Positions 20,539 through 28,933 of a DNA stretch of 64,000 nt are shown one piece after another. How positions within the stretch are numbered: the first letter of the stretch is position 1; each line of letters begins with the position of its first letter. Below the pieces are notes generated by a model that saw only the letters and a program-made list of their open reading frames with translations, had not been told where the DNA came from and ran no database searches. Origin of the DNA: Savagea serpentis (GTDB lineage: Bacteria; Bacillota; Bacilli; Bacillales_A; Planococcaceae); the NCBI RefSeq assembly GCF_015351395.1, contig NZ_JADKPV010000001.1, positions 248,001 through 312,000 on the forward strand, given 5' to 3'. The position numbers were made by a program, and so were the translations under genes.

Positions 20539-20567
20539 TTCACAAATTTCAGAAAAGCTGATATAAT
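20539..20567 (+). promoter_or_regulatory. Promoter of asd-dapA
   Basis: TTCACA (20539-20544), 17 bases, TATAAT (20562-20567). The leader to asd is about 80 bases; no lysine riboswitch or T-box fold was seen in it. Confidence 0.7.
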
Positions 20568-20652
20568 TCGAACAATGACAGTTTAATCAAGTAAAGGATT
20601 AAAGAGAGTCATCATTATTTGAATATGGACATTGACAAAGGAGAGAACGAAA

Positions 20653-21690
20653 ATGAGACAAATGAATGTTGCAGTTGTTGGAGCGACAGGCGCTGTAGGT
20701 ACGATGATTATTGAAAAGTTGATTGAACGAAAGTTTCCGGTAAATAAATTGAAGTTGCTCGCATCTAAACGTTCAGCTGGCTCAACGATTACGATTGGAA
20801 ATGAAACGTACACTGTTGAAGAGACGACAGATCAAGCGTTTGAAAATATAGATATTGCATTTTTCAGTGCGGGCGGCTCAATTACAGAACGCTTTTCACA
20901 GGCGGCAATCGATGCAGGAGCGCTCGTCATTGATAATACGAGTGCATTCCGTATGACGGAAGGAGTTCCTCTCGTCGTACCAGAAGTGAATCCCGAAAAA
21001 ATTCGTGAACATAAAGGGCTCATCGCGAACCCGAACTGTTCAACGATTCAAATGGTCGCAGCATTAAAAGGCGTGAAAGACCAATTCGGATTGAATCGTT
21101 TGATCGTTTCGACGTATCAAGCGGTGTCTGGTGCAGGTGCGGATGCGATTCATGAGTTAGAACAGCAGAGCAAAAACTTCGCGAATCGTGCGGAGAATGA
21201 AGCGAATATTTTACCATCAGGTGGCGACAAAAAGCATTATCCAATCGCTTATAACGTCTTGCCGCAAATCGATGTATTCGGCGACGATGGGTATACATTA
21301 GAAGAATTAAAAATGATGAACGAAACGCAGAAAATCTTCGACGATTATGAGATGGAAGTGGCGGCAACATGTGTGCGTTTACCAGTTGTGACAGGTCACT
21401 CAGAATCCGTCTATATCGAATTAGACCGAGACGATGTAACGGTTGCCGAGTTACAAGAAGCAATTCAATCAGTCCCAGGCGTCGTCTTAGAAGATGACCC
21501 AGCGACACAAACGTATCCAATGCCATTATTCGCAGAAGGCAAAGACGAAGTATTCGTCGGGCGTGTACGTAAAGATCGCGATAAGAAAAACGGATTCCAC
21601 TTATGGATCGTGTCAGATAACCTCGTTAAAGGGGCGGCACTGAACTCTGTACAAATCGCTGAGACGTATTTAAGCCAAATCGAAGAATAA
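20653..21690 (+). CDS. asd: Aspartate-semialdehyde dehydrogenase
   Basis: Reduces aspartyl phosphate to aspartate semialdehyde with NADPH, feeding lysine/diaminopimelate, threonine and methionine synthesis. The 345-residue protein has the GATGAVGTMI dinucleotide motif, NPNCSTIQM with the active Cys129, and the SGAGADAIHELEQQ block. ATG 20653 follows AAAGGAGAG; the earlier in-frame TTG at 20632 lies upstream of that site. In spore-forming relatives this gene follows the dipicolinate synthase genes and precedes dapG; here both are missing and dapA comes next. Confidence 0.95.
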   Translation: MRQMNVAVVGATGAVGTMIIEKLIERKFPVNKLKLLASKRSAGSTITIGNETYTVEETTDQAFENIDIAFFSAGGSITERFSQAAIDAGALVIDNTSAFRMTEGVPLVVPEVNPEKIREHKGLIANPNCSTIQMVAALKGVKDQFGLNRLIVSTYQAVSGAGADAIHELEQQSKNFANRAENEANILPSGGDKKHYPIAYNVLPQIDVFGDDGYTLEELKMMNETQKIFDDYEMEVAATCVRLPVVTGHSESVYIELDRDDVTVAELQEAIQSVPGVVLEDDPATQTYPMPLFAEGKDEVFVGRVRKDRDKKNGFHLWIVSDNLVKGAALNSVQIAETYLSQIEE

Positions 21691-21712
21691 GCATTGGAAA
21701 GGATGACGTAAG

Positions 21713-22597
21713 TTGGAATTAGGACGAATTGGAACGGCGATGGTCACGCCATTTGACGCACAAGGTCAAATTGATGAAGGTCTGACTCATCGCCTCGTAG
21801 AACATTTAATTACAAATGGAACGGACAGTTTAATCATTAACGGAACGACAGGAGAATCACCTACCGTTACACGTGAAGAGAAGCTTCAAATGCTCCGTTG
21901 GGTGAAGGATGCTGCGAAGGGTCGCGTACCGATCATTGCGGGCACTGGCTCATACAATACAGCAGAATCGATTGAGATGACGAAAGAAGCGGAAGAGCTC
22001 GGTGTGGACGGTGTCATGCTCGTCGTACCGTATTACAATAAGCCGAATCAACCGGCGATGTACCGCCACTTTAGCACCATTGCAGAAGAAACGAAGTTAC
22101 CCGTCTTACTGTACAATATTCCAGGCCGTTCAGGCGTTAACATGACGGCTGAAACGACGATTGCACTTTCAAAAGTGTCGAACATTCGCGCTGTGAAAGA
22201 AGCGAGTGGCGACATCGAACAAATGGCGATGATTGTAGAAGGTGCTGCAAAAGGATTCTCTGTTTACAGCGGGGATGATGGCATGACATTACCGTTGCTA
22301 TCTATCGGTGGGAAAGGGGTCATTTCTGTCGCTGCTCACGTGCTCGGCAATGAGATGCAGCAAATGATGCAAGCATTTGAACAGGGAGAATTCGCGACCG
22401 CTGCTCAAATGCACCGCCGTTTATTACCAGCGTTCAAAGCATTGTTCTCAGAACCGAACCCTGTTCCGTTGAAACATGTGTTGAATCGTCAATCGATCGA
22501 AGTTGGTTCCGTACGTTTACCACTCATTCCATTAGAAGCAGATCATGCATCATTTGATGCTTCTTGGGACCGATATATGATGAAAATTCAAGAATAA
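21713..22597 (+). CDS. dapA: 4-hydroxy-tetrahydrodipicolinate synthase
   Basis: Condenses aspartate semialdehyde with pyruvate, the first committed step to diaminopimelate for peptidoglycan and to lysine. The 294 residues show GTTGESPT, the catalytic tyrosine in LLYNIPGRSG, and the Schiff-base Lys162 in AVKEASGD. TTG start at 21713 after GAAAGGATG. It forms a two-gene unit with asd (22-base spacer), closed by a strong terminator. Confidence 0.95.
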   Translation: MELGRIGTAMVTPFDAQGQIDEGLTHRLVEHLITNGTDSLIINGTTGESPTVTREEKLQMLRWVKDAAKGRVPIIAGTGSYNTAESIEMTKEAEELGVDGVMLVVPYYNKPNQPAMYRHFSTIAEETKLPVLLYNIPGRSGVNMTAETTIALSKVSNIRAVKEASGDIEQMAMIVEGAAKGFSVYSGDDGMTLPLLSIGGKGVISVAAHVLGNEMQQMMQAFEQGEFATAAQMHRRLLPAFKALFSEPNPVPLKHVLNRQSIEVGSVRLPLIPLEADHASFDASWDRYMMKIQE

Positions 22598-22600
22598 TTG

Positions 22601-22628
22601 AAAGCTAGCCACGCGCTAGCTTTTTTTG
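22601..22628 (+). terminator. Terminator after dapA
   Basis: Perfect 9-bp stem AAAGCTAGC / GCTAGCTTT (22601-22609 with 22615-22623), five-base loop, long T run. Confidence 0.9.
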
Positions 22629-22629
22629 T

Positions 22630-22659
22630 TTGTACAGAACGGTCTTTTTCCCGTATAAT
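22630..22659 (+). promoter_or_regulatory. Promoter of rnjB
   Basis: TTGTAC (22630-22635), 18 bases, consensus TATAAT (22654-22659), directly after the dapA terminator. Confidence 0.7.
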
Positions 22660-22677
22660 GAAACATAGTCGTTCTGT
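22634..22677. repeat. 8-bp inverted repeat flanking the rnjB -10 box
   Basis: ACAGAACG (22634-22641) and CGTTCTGT (22670-22677) are perfect reverse complements placed on either side of the -10 element. The arms are 28 bases apart. It could be a split operator; only the right arm should be in the transcript, so an RNA hairpin is unlikely. Function unknown. Confidence 0.5.
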
Positions 22678-22746
22678 TCGGATTTTTAAAAAGAAAACGA
22701 TATGAATTGAAATTAAAAAGAAAAAAGACATTAGGAGGAAAATATT

Positions 22747-24414
22747 GTGACGCAAATTATTAATGAAACGATTAAAGTCATTCCACTCGGAGGAGTGGGT
22801 GAAATTGGGAAATCGATGTATGTTGTCGAAATTGATGAAGAGATGTTCATCGTCGACGCAGGCCTCATGTTCCCAGAAGAAGAGATGCTCGGGATTGACA
22901 TCGTCATTCCGGACATCACATATGTTGTCGAAAACAAAAATCGACTGAAAGGAATTTTCTTAACGCACGGACACGAAGATGCGATTGGATCTCTCGCTTA
23001 CTTGCTTCAAAAAGTACAAGCGCCAGTGTACGGATCAAAATTAACGATTGCACTTGCGAAAGAGCATTTGCACAAAATGCCCGCTCCACAAGCGATTCGT
23101 TTCTTCGAAGTAAACAATGAAAGCCGCATGAATTTCAAACGTACACATGTGACGTTTTTCAATACAACGCATAGTATTCCAGATTCACTCGGTATCGTCT
23201 TCCATACATCACAAGGAGCGATCGTGCATACAGGAGAATTTAAATTCGACCAATCCGCGAAAGGCAAATACCGTCCAGATATCGCAAAAATGGCGAACTT
23301 AGGAGAAGAAGGCGTATTTTTACTGATGTCGGACTCGACAGAAGCAGAAAAGCCAGGTTATACGACGAGTGAGCAAGTGATTGCGACACGTCTTTTAAAA
23401 ACATTCCACCGTGCACAAGGCCGTATTTTAGTCGCGCTTTATGCATCGAACTTCATCCGTATTCAACAAGTGCTTGAACAATCGATGAAAACAGGTAAAA
23501 AAGTAGCGGTTGTTGGAGAAAGCTTGGAAACTTACTTCCACATCGGATTGAAACTCGGTTACTTAGAAGTGGCGGAAGACGTGTTGATTGATGCAAAAGA
23601 TATCGATCAATACGAAGATAACGAAATTGTCATCATCGTGACAGGCAATAAAGGAGAACCGATTGACGCATTAAGCCGCATTGCGAAAAAGCAACATCGC
23701 GACATTAAGATTAAAACGACCGATACAGTTCTCATTACATTCACAGCGGCACCGATGATGGAACTTTCACTTTATGGCATGATGAATGAGTTGGCAAAAG
23801 CTGGCGCAGATGTTATGACATCATCAAAAGATATTCACGTTTCAGGACATGGTAGTCAAGAAGACTTGAAATTAATGTTGAATTTAATGAAACCGAAATA
23901 CTTCATTCCTGTTCAAGGGGAATATAAAATGCTCATCGCCCACTCGAAATTAGCACAAGAAGTCGGCATGGAGAAAAAGCAAATCTTCATCGCTGAGAAG
24001 GGTGATGTCGTCGAGTACAAAGGCGATAAAATGCGCATGACAGGACGCGTTCAAGCAGGAAATGTATTAATTGACGGAATCGGAGTAGGCGACGTCGGAA
24101 ATATCGTTTTACGCGATCGTAAATTATTGTCACAAGACGGAATTTTCACAGTCGTCGTCACATTGAACCGCAAAAAGAAAACAATCGCAGCGGGACCTGA
24201 AATTGTCTCACGCGGATTCGTTTACGTACGTGAATCAGAAGAACTTTTAAACGAAGCGAAAAAGATTATTCGCAAAGTCGTTGAGAAATATGTAGCAAAA
24301 GAAACATTTGAATGGTCGAATATTAAACAAGAAATTCGCGACACGTTAAGTTCGTATTTATACCAACAGACGAAGCGTCGTCCGATGATTATTCCAATTT
24401 TAATGGAATATTAA
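22747..24414 (+). CDS. rnjB: Ribonuclease J2
   Basis: Metallo-beta-lactamase/beta-CASP RNase that partners RNase J1 in RNA decay and maturation. The 555-residue protein has the MBL core, the beta-CASP insert (SDSTEAEKPGYTTSE, LYASNFIRIQQVL) and C-terminal dimer domain (GGPEIVSRGFVYVRE-like stretch, TKRRPMIIPI). The metal motif reads HGHEDAIG (His74, His76, Asp78) with Ala79 where J1 has His, a J2-like weakening of the site. GTG start at 22747 after TTAGGAGGA. The gene's place between dapA and ftsK is that of B. subtilis rnjB (ymfA). Confidence 0.92.
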   Translation: MTQIINETIKVIPLGGVGEIGKSMYVVEIDEEMFIVDAGLMFPEEEMLGIDIVIPDITYVVENKNRLKGIFLTHGHEDAIGSLAYLLQKVQAPVYGSKLTIALAKEHLHKMPAPQAIRFFEVNNESRMNFKRTHVTFFNTTHSIPDSLGIVFHTSQGAIVHTGEFKFDQSAKGKYRPDIAKMANLGEEGVFLLMSDSTEAEKPGYTTSEQVIATRLLKTFHRAQGRILVALYASNFIRIQQVLEQSMKTGKKVAVVGESLETYFHIGLKLGYLEVAEDVLIDAKDIDQYEDNEIVIIVTGNKGEPIDALSRIAKKQHRDIKIKTTDTVLITFTAAPMMELSLYGMMNELAKAGADVMTSSKDIHVSGHGSQEDLKLMLNLMKPKYFIPVQGEYKMLIAHSKLAQEVGMEKKQIFIAEKGDVVEYKGDKMRMTGRVQAGNVLIDGIGVGDVGNIVLRDRKLLSQDGIFTVVVTLNRKKKTIAAGPEIVSRGFVYVRESEELLNEAKKIIRKVVEKYVAKETFEWSNIKQEIRDTLSSYLYQQTKRRPMIIPILMEY

Positions 24415-24430
24415 TTAATTGAAAGAACGA

Positions 24431-24473
24431 GGAGATTTTTGTTTACGCTTAACGTAGACGGAAATCTCCTTTT
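24431..24473 (+). terminator. Terminator after rnjB
   Basis: Outer stem GGAGATTT / AAATCTCC (24431-24438 with 24462-24469), an inner GTTTACG / CGTAGAC pairing, then TTTT. The ftsK ribosome site begins at 24476, directly after it. Confidence 0.8.
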
Positions 24474-24491
24474 CCAAAGGAGTGCATAATT

Positions 24492-26720
24492 ATGGCGAAA
24501 CGAAAAAGTAAGAAGAAGACTTTTCAATTACGTCAAGAAGTGATCAGTCTCGCCATCATTGCGACAGCGCTCGTTGTCCTATTTCAATTCGGCTTTGTCG
24601 GTCGCTCGATTGCTACACTCACTTTTTTGCTCGTCGGACAATTACATTGGGTGTTGTGGATTGGGTTAATTGCGTGGAGTGTTTATCAAGTGACGGGCAA
24701 AGGCAAAATTCAATGGACGCGAAAACAAATCGTCGTTGTAGTATTGTTAGCGATTGTCAGTTTCACTTTAGCTCATTTCGTCTTCGTTGGGAAAATGATG
24801 GAGCTATACAACGTAGGACCGTGGCAAGCTTCGTGGCAAGCGCTTGTAACGGATAGCGGGGTGTCTAACCGAACAAATTTATACGGAAGTGGCTTAGTCG
24901 GAGCCACACTGTACAGTATTTTATCGTTCTTATTCGACCGCGTAGGTACATTTGTCGTCAGTTTAATATTTTTATTGATTGCAATTGTGCTTGGCCTCGA
25001 CCGAGAAGTCGTTCGTCCGACAGTTGAAGCGGTAAAATCTTCATATGCTAAATTAAAAACAACATATCTCGAGCGTAAACAATCCATCAATGCAAAGAAA
25101 GAACAACCTCGCCATACAATAAACACAGTCGAAGTAGAAGTCGAGGATCAACCAGTGGCGATTGAACCTGCTCGCGATGTATCGATCAATCATTTCACAC
25201 AAGGTCGTGAACCTGCTCCAATCGAGCAAAAAGAGCAAGAGTTAGTAGAAGAGGAAGAAGTAGAACAATTTTTGCTTGAACCAAGTGACGATGAGGAAGA
25301 GGAAAGTCCGTATCAATTACCAATCATTCATTTATTAGACGATATCGAAACAATAGATCAAAGCAGTGAAATTGAACGGATAAAAAATAATGCGCAAAAA
25401 TTAGAAGAAACGTTTAAAAGTTTCAACGTTGCAGCCCATGTGAGCGAAATCCATCTAGGCCCTGCTGTAACGAAATATGAAATATTACCCGCAACCGGTG
25501 TAAAAGTGAGCCGCATTGTCGGCTTGACAGACGATTTAGCGTTAGCGCTCGCTGCACGAGATATCCGAATGGAAGCACCGATTCCTGGGAAATCTGCGAT
25601 TGGCATTGAAGTGCCGAATCAAACGGTATCTGCGGTCAGTTTGAAAGAAGTGCTTGAAGAAGAAGGGGCAGACGCTTCAAAAAAATTACAAGTCGCTTTA
25701 GGACGTGATGTCACAGGTAAAGCTGTGCTCACTGAATTAAACAAAATGCCACACGTCCTCGTCGCTGGTTCAACAGGAAGTGGTAAAAGTGTATGTATTA
25801 ACGGGATTATTATTAGCATTTTAATGCGGGCAAAACCGCATGAAGTGAAAATGATGATGATCGATCCGAAAATGGTCGAGCTCAATGTGTACAATGGCAT
25901 TCCGCATTTGCTAGCTCCCGTCGTGACCGACCCCCGAAAAGCAGCTCAAGCATTGCAAAAAGTTGTTTCAGAGATGGAACGCCGTTACGAATTATTTTCT
26001 CATACAGGAACGCGCAACATCGAAGGGTATAATGCGCAACTCGATCAGTGGAATGAGGAAAATGACGAGAAACATCCACGCATGCCTTATATTGTCGTCA
26101 TCGTGGATGAGTTAGCTGATTTAATGATGGTCGCTTCCAATGATGTAGAAGAAGCGATTATGCGCTTAGCACAGATGGCGCGAGCTGCAGGAATTCATTT
26201 AATCATTGCGACTCAACGTCCAAGTGTCGATGTCATCACAGGAATCATCAAAGCAAATATACCTTCTCGCATAGCTTTTGCGGTATCAAGTTCTGTTGAC
26301 TCTCGCACGATCTTAGATGGAAATGGCGCAGAAAAATTACTCGGTCGGGGAGATATGTTATTTTTACCATCAGGTGCTTCGAAACCGACTCGTGTGCAAG
26401 GGGCATTTGTATCGGATCAAGAAGTCGAACGCATCGTTGACCACTGTATTGAACAACAAAAAGCACAATATGAGGAAAGCATGATTCCGACAGAAGTCGA
26501 TGAGATAGACTATGATGCAGAAGTTGACGAGAAGTTTGACGAAGCAGTAGACATTGTATTAGAACAAGGCCAAGCTTCGATTTCCATGTTGCAAAGAAGG
26601 CTGCGTATCGGTTATTCTCGAGCTGCGCGCATCGTAGATCAAATGGAAGAGCGCGGTATCGTAGGGCCTAGTGAAGGAAGCAAACCTAGGAAATTGCTCA
26701 TTGATTCCATATCAGAATAA
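24492..26720 (+). CDS. ftsK: DNA translocase FtsK/SpoIIIE family
   Basis: Septum-located DNA pump that clears chromosomal DNA. Residues 15-170 hold about four membrane segments; an acidic linker (around 240-280, [15 protein letters not shown]) follows. The motor has Walker [17 protein letters not shown] and Walker [14 protein letters not shown]; the C-terminal winged-helix gamma domain ([23 protein letters not shown]) recognises polar DNA sequences. The gene sits in the spoIIIE locus but, with spore genes missing nearby, its likely job is vegetative segregation. AAAGGAG precedes ATG 24492. Length 742 is slightly short of B. subtilis SpoIIIE. Confidence 0.93.
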   Translation: MAKRKSKKKTFQLRQEVISLAIIATALVVLFQFGFVGRSIATLTFLLVGQLHWVLWIGLIAWSVYQVTGKGKIQWTRKQIVVVVLLAIVSFTLAHFVFVGKMMELYNVGPWQASWQALVTDSGVSNRTNLYGSGLVGATLYSILSFLFDRVGTFVVSLIFLLIAIVLGLDREVVRPTVEAVKSSYAKLKTTYLERKQSINAKKEQPRHTINTVEVEVEDQPVAIEPARDVSINHFTQGREPAPIEQKEQELVEEEEVEQFLLEPSDDEEEESPYQLPIIHLLDDIETIDQSSEIERIKNNAQKLEETFKSFNVAAHVSEIHLGPAVTKYEILPATGVKVSRIVGLTDDLALALAARDIRMEAPIPGKSAIGIEVPNQTVSAVSLKEVLEEEGADASKKLQVALGRDVTGKAVLTELNKMPHVLVAGSTGSGKSVCINGIIISILMRAKPHEVKMMMIDPKMVELNVYNGIPHLLAPVVTDPRKAAQALQKVVSEMERRYELFSHTGTRNIEGYNAQLDQWNEENDEKHPRMPYIVVIVDELADLMMVASNDVEEAIMRLAQMARAAGIHLIIATQRPSVDVITGIIKANIPSRIAFAVSSSVDSRTILDGNGAEKLLGRGDMLFLPSGASKPTRVQGAFVSDQEVERIVDHCIEQQKAQYEESMIPTEVDEIDYDAEVDEKFDEAVDIVLEQGQASISMLQRRLRIGYSRAARIVDQMEERGIVGPSEGSKPRKLLIDSISE

Positions 26721-26780
26721 GTACAAAAATGTGAATAAAACGAAGAAGCATAATGGATAAGGGGGAAAATGGTAGACGGA

Positions 26781-26798
26781 CTATTTATTTTTAAATAG
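26781..26798. repeat. AT-rich inverted repeat upstream of the gntR-like gene
   Basis: CTATTTA (26781-26787) and TAAATAG (26792-26798) are perfect inverted arms around TTTT. A TATAGT -10-like box follows at 26807. Nearby at 26841-26854 is a direct repeat GTCAGA-T-GTCAGA. Either could be the binding site of the regulator encoded at 26880; this is inference from position only. Confidence 0.4.
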
Positions 26799-26879
26799 GA
26801 AGATGATATAGTTAAAATTGAGTTAGTAGTGTTGTATAACGTCAGATGTCAGACTTTTACAAGGAGAGTAGGTGAATAA

Positions 26880-27605
26880 ATGGTGAAAATCGATCAGCGC
26901 CATCTTTACGTTCAAGTGATTGAAAAGATTAAACAAGATATTGAAGATGGCGTTTATCAAGAGAATGAACGATTCCCATCCGAATTCGAACTCGCCCGCT
27001 CACTCGGCGTGAGTCGAGCGACATTACGTGAGGCATTTCGTATTTTAGAAGAAGAGAAAGTCATCGTGCGAAAACACGGAGTCGGCACATTTGTCAGTTC
27101 AAAACCGCTATTCCATTCAGGAATTGAACAACTAGCAAGTGTTTCCACAATGATTCGCAATGCCGGAATGGAACCAGGAACGATTTATAAAACAGTAGAT
27201 CATCACATCGTGAACTCGCATTTAGCGCCCATTTTTGAATGTGATTTAGAAGAGGAAATCGTGACAATTAAACGGGTGAGAACTGCGGACGGTGAACCGG
27301 TCGTTTATTGCATTGATCATGCACTCAGTCGCCATTTATCATTGGACGGTGAAGGAATTTATAACGATTCTCTTTTCGACAGCTTAGAATTAAATGGGCA
27401 GATGAAAATTGTTCAAGCAGTCGCTGAAATTGTACCACTCGGGTATGATGAAGAAGCATCGGCTATTTTACGTTGTGGCATCGATGTTCCATTACTTGTT
27501 CTCATTCAACGCCATTATAATGAAGAAGGACAAGTTGTACTTTATTCAACGAATTACTTTCGAGCGGACAAGTTTCAGTTTCAAGTTGTACGAAAACGTG
27601 TATAG
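26880..27605 (+). CDS. GntR-family regulator with UTRA domain (YmfC-like)
   Basis: Transcription factor of 241 residues. The N-terminal winged helix (about 8-70) carries FPSEFELARSLGVSRATLREAFRILEEEKVIVRKHGVGTF; the rest is a UTRA ligand-binding domain (RVRTADGEPVVYCIDHAL, IVPLGYDEEASAIL). B. subtilis has a related gene, ymfC, at the same place after spoIIIE. Only 37 bases separate it from the BMP lipoprotein gene, so it may control, or be co-transcribed with, the nucleoside transporter. GGAGAGTAGGTG precedes ATG 26880. The ligand is unknown. Confidence 0.88.
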   Translation: MVKIDQRHLYVQVIEKIKQDIEDGVYQENERFPSEFELARSLGVSRATLREAFRILEEEKVIVRKHGVGTFVSSKPLFHSGIEQLASVSTMIRNAGMEPGTIYKTVDHHIVNSHLAPIFECDLEEEIVTIKRVRTADGEPVVYCIDHALSRHLSLDGEGIYNDSLFDSLELNGQMKIVQAVAEIVPLGYDEEASAILRCGIDVPLLVLIQRHYNEEGQVVLYSTNYFRADKFQFQVVRKRV

Positions 27606-27642
27606 GTAACTACTAAAAAATGAACATAGGGAGGACTTTATT

Positions 27643-28731
27643 ATGAAGTTCAAGAAAAAAGGTTTAGCTTTATCAGTGATGATGTCAGCAGGATTATTGT
27701 TAGCAGCATGTGGTGGAGATAAAGAACCAGAAGCTGAAAAACCGGTAGATGAAGGTACAGCAACAGATACTCCAAGTAATGAGGTACTATCAGTAGCAAT
27801 GGTTACAGATACAGGTGGTGTCGATGATAAATCATTCAACCAATCTGCTTGGAAAGGGATTACAGAATATGGTGAAGCGAATGGTTTAGAACGTGGAGAC
27901 GGTGGATATGATTATCTTCCGTCAACGAAGGAAGCAGACTTTAAACCGAACTTAAACAACTTAGTGCGCCGTGATTTCGATATCGTATTCGGAATCGGTT
28001 ACTTAATGGATGATGCCATTAAAGAAATCGCGTCACAAAAGCCAGATACAAACTTCGTCATCGTAGACTCTGAAGTAGAAGGCGATAACGTAGCGAGCGT
28101 CATGTTTAAAGAGCAAGAAGGAGCATTTCTCGCAGGAGTTGCTGCAGCCCTTACGACAGAAACAGATAAAATCGGTTTCGTTGGCGGTATGGATATCCCA
28201 GTCATTAAACGTTTCGAAGCTGGATTTATCGAAGGCGTCAAAGCGATTAACCCTGATATTAAAGTAGACGTTCAATACGTCGCATCATTTACAGACGCAG
28301 CGCTCGGTAAAGGTGCGGCGAGCCGCATGTACGCAAGTGGCGCAGACATCGTTTTCCACGCAGCTGGAGGAGCGGGTGTCGGAGTATTCGCTGAAGCGAA
28401 AGAATTGAAAAAAGCATCACCAGACAAAAACTTCTGGGTGATTGGAGTCGACTCTGATCAATACGAAGAAGGTAAAGTGGATGAAAATACAAACGTGACA
28501 TTAACATCGATGTTAAAACGCGTTGACGTAGCAGTTACAGACATTACAGAACGCGCTAACAAAGGGGAATTCCCAGGTGGCGAAACATTAGTTTACGGTT
28601 TAGAAGATGAAGGTGTTATTTTAGCAGATTCACGCGGCGCGATTTCTGAAGAAGTTTTAGCGAAAGTTGCTGAATTTGAAGCGAAAATTGCGAGCGGAGA
28701 AATTGAAGTACCAGAAGAACCAGTCAAATAA
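27643..28731 (+). CDS. nupN: BMP-family nucleoside-binding lipoprotein (NupN/YufN-like)
   Basis: Extracellular ligand-binding lipoprotein of an ABC importer. The signal peptide ends in a lipobox LLAAC with lipidated Cys23, followed by an acidic low-complexity spacer (24-45). The BMP/PnrA domain shows VTDTGGVDDKSFNQSAWKG and GVDSDQYEEGKV, motifs of family members that bind purine nucleosides. The ATPase and two permeases follow as in B. subtilis nupNOPQ (yufNOPQ), a guanosine importer. GGGAGGA precedes ATG 27643. A large structured spacer downstream may stabilise this transcript. Substrate is inferred from the family. Confidence 0.9.
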   Translation: MKFKKKGLALSVMMSAGLLLAACGGDKEPEAEKPVDEGTATDTPSNEVLSVAMVTDTGGVDDKSFNQSAWKGITEYGEANGLERGDGGYDYLPSTKEADFKPNLNNLVRRDFDIVFGIGYLMDDAIKEIASQKPDTNFVIVDSEVEGDNVASVMFKEQEGAFLAGVAAALTTETDKIGFVGGMDIPVIKRFEAGFIEGVKAINPDIKVDVQYVASFTDAALGKGAASRMYASGADIVFHAAGGAGVGVFAEAKELKKASPDKNFWVIGVDSDQYEEGKVDENTNVTLTSMLKRVDVAVTDITERANKGEFPGGETLVYGLEDEGVILADSRGAISEEVLAKVAEFEAKIASGEIEVPEEPVK

Positions 28732-28750
28732 TATTGAAATATTGTGATGG

Positions 28751-28858
28751 AATCTAGAATAATATGTCCCTTCTGCGACGAACGCGAATCGTTCTTAGAA
28801 TCGTCGTTCGTCCGCAGTATCGTACTGTGTAGAAGCGGCTGATATTCTAGATTTTTTT
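28751..28858 (+). other. Multi-hairpin structured spacer ending in a T tract
   Basis: An 11-bp outer stem (AATCTAGAATA at 28751-28761 with TATTCTAGATT at 28843-28853) closes an 81-base interior and merges into seven T. The interior has a second strong stem: CTGCGACGAACG (28773-28784) with CGTTCGTCCGCAG (28805-28817), one bulged C. GAACG (28780-28784) could instead pair with CGTTC (28790-28794), so alternative folds exist. It probably acts as a terminator or 3' stabiliser that favours the lipoprotein over the transporter genes, but it is far larger than a normal terminator. Confidence 0.65.
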
Positions 28859-28861
28859 AAG

Positions 28862-28906
28862 CTTACTATGCTAAAAATTTAGGTCGACCATTTTTACTGT
28901 AGTAAG
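28862..28906. repeat. Second inverted repeat before nupO
   Basis: CTTACTA-TGC-TAAAAAT (28862-28878) pairs with ATTTTTA-CTG-TAGTAAG (28890-28906) with a three-base internal mismatch. The loop contains the self-complementary GGTCGACC (28882-28889). No T tract follows. It lies just ahead of the nupO ribosome site and could be an operator or a stabilising hairpin. Confidence 0.5.
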
Positions 28907-28933
28907 AAGTATGGAAGTGAAGGAGTGACGGCG

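Noticed and set aside
20568-20652. Lysine riboswitch or T-box before asd-dapA
   Set aside because: The leader is only about 80 bases and has no terminator-antiterminator pair or T-box motif.
28751-28906. Known purine riboswitch in the nup operon
   Set aside because: The spacer does not show the purine riboswitch three-way junction with its conserved loop bases, and it sits between genes rather than at the operon start.
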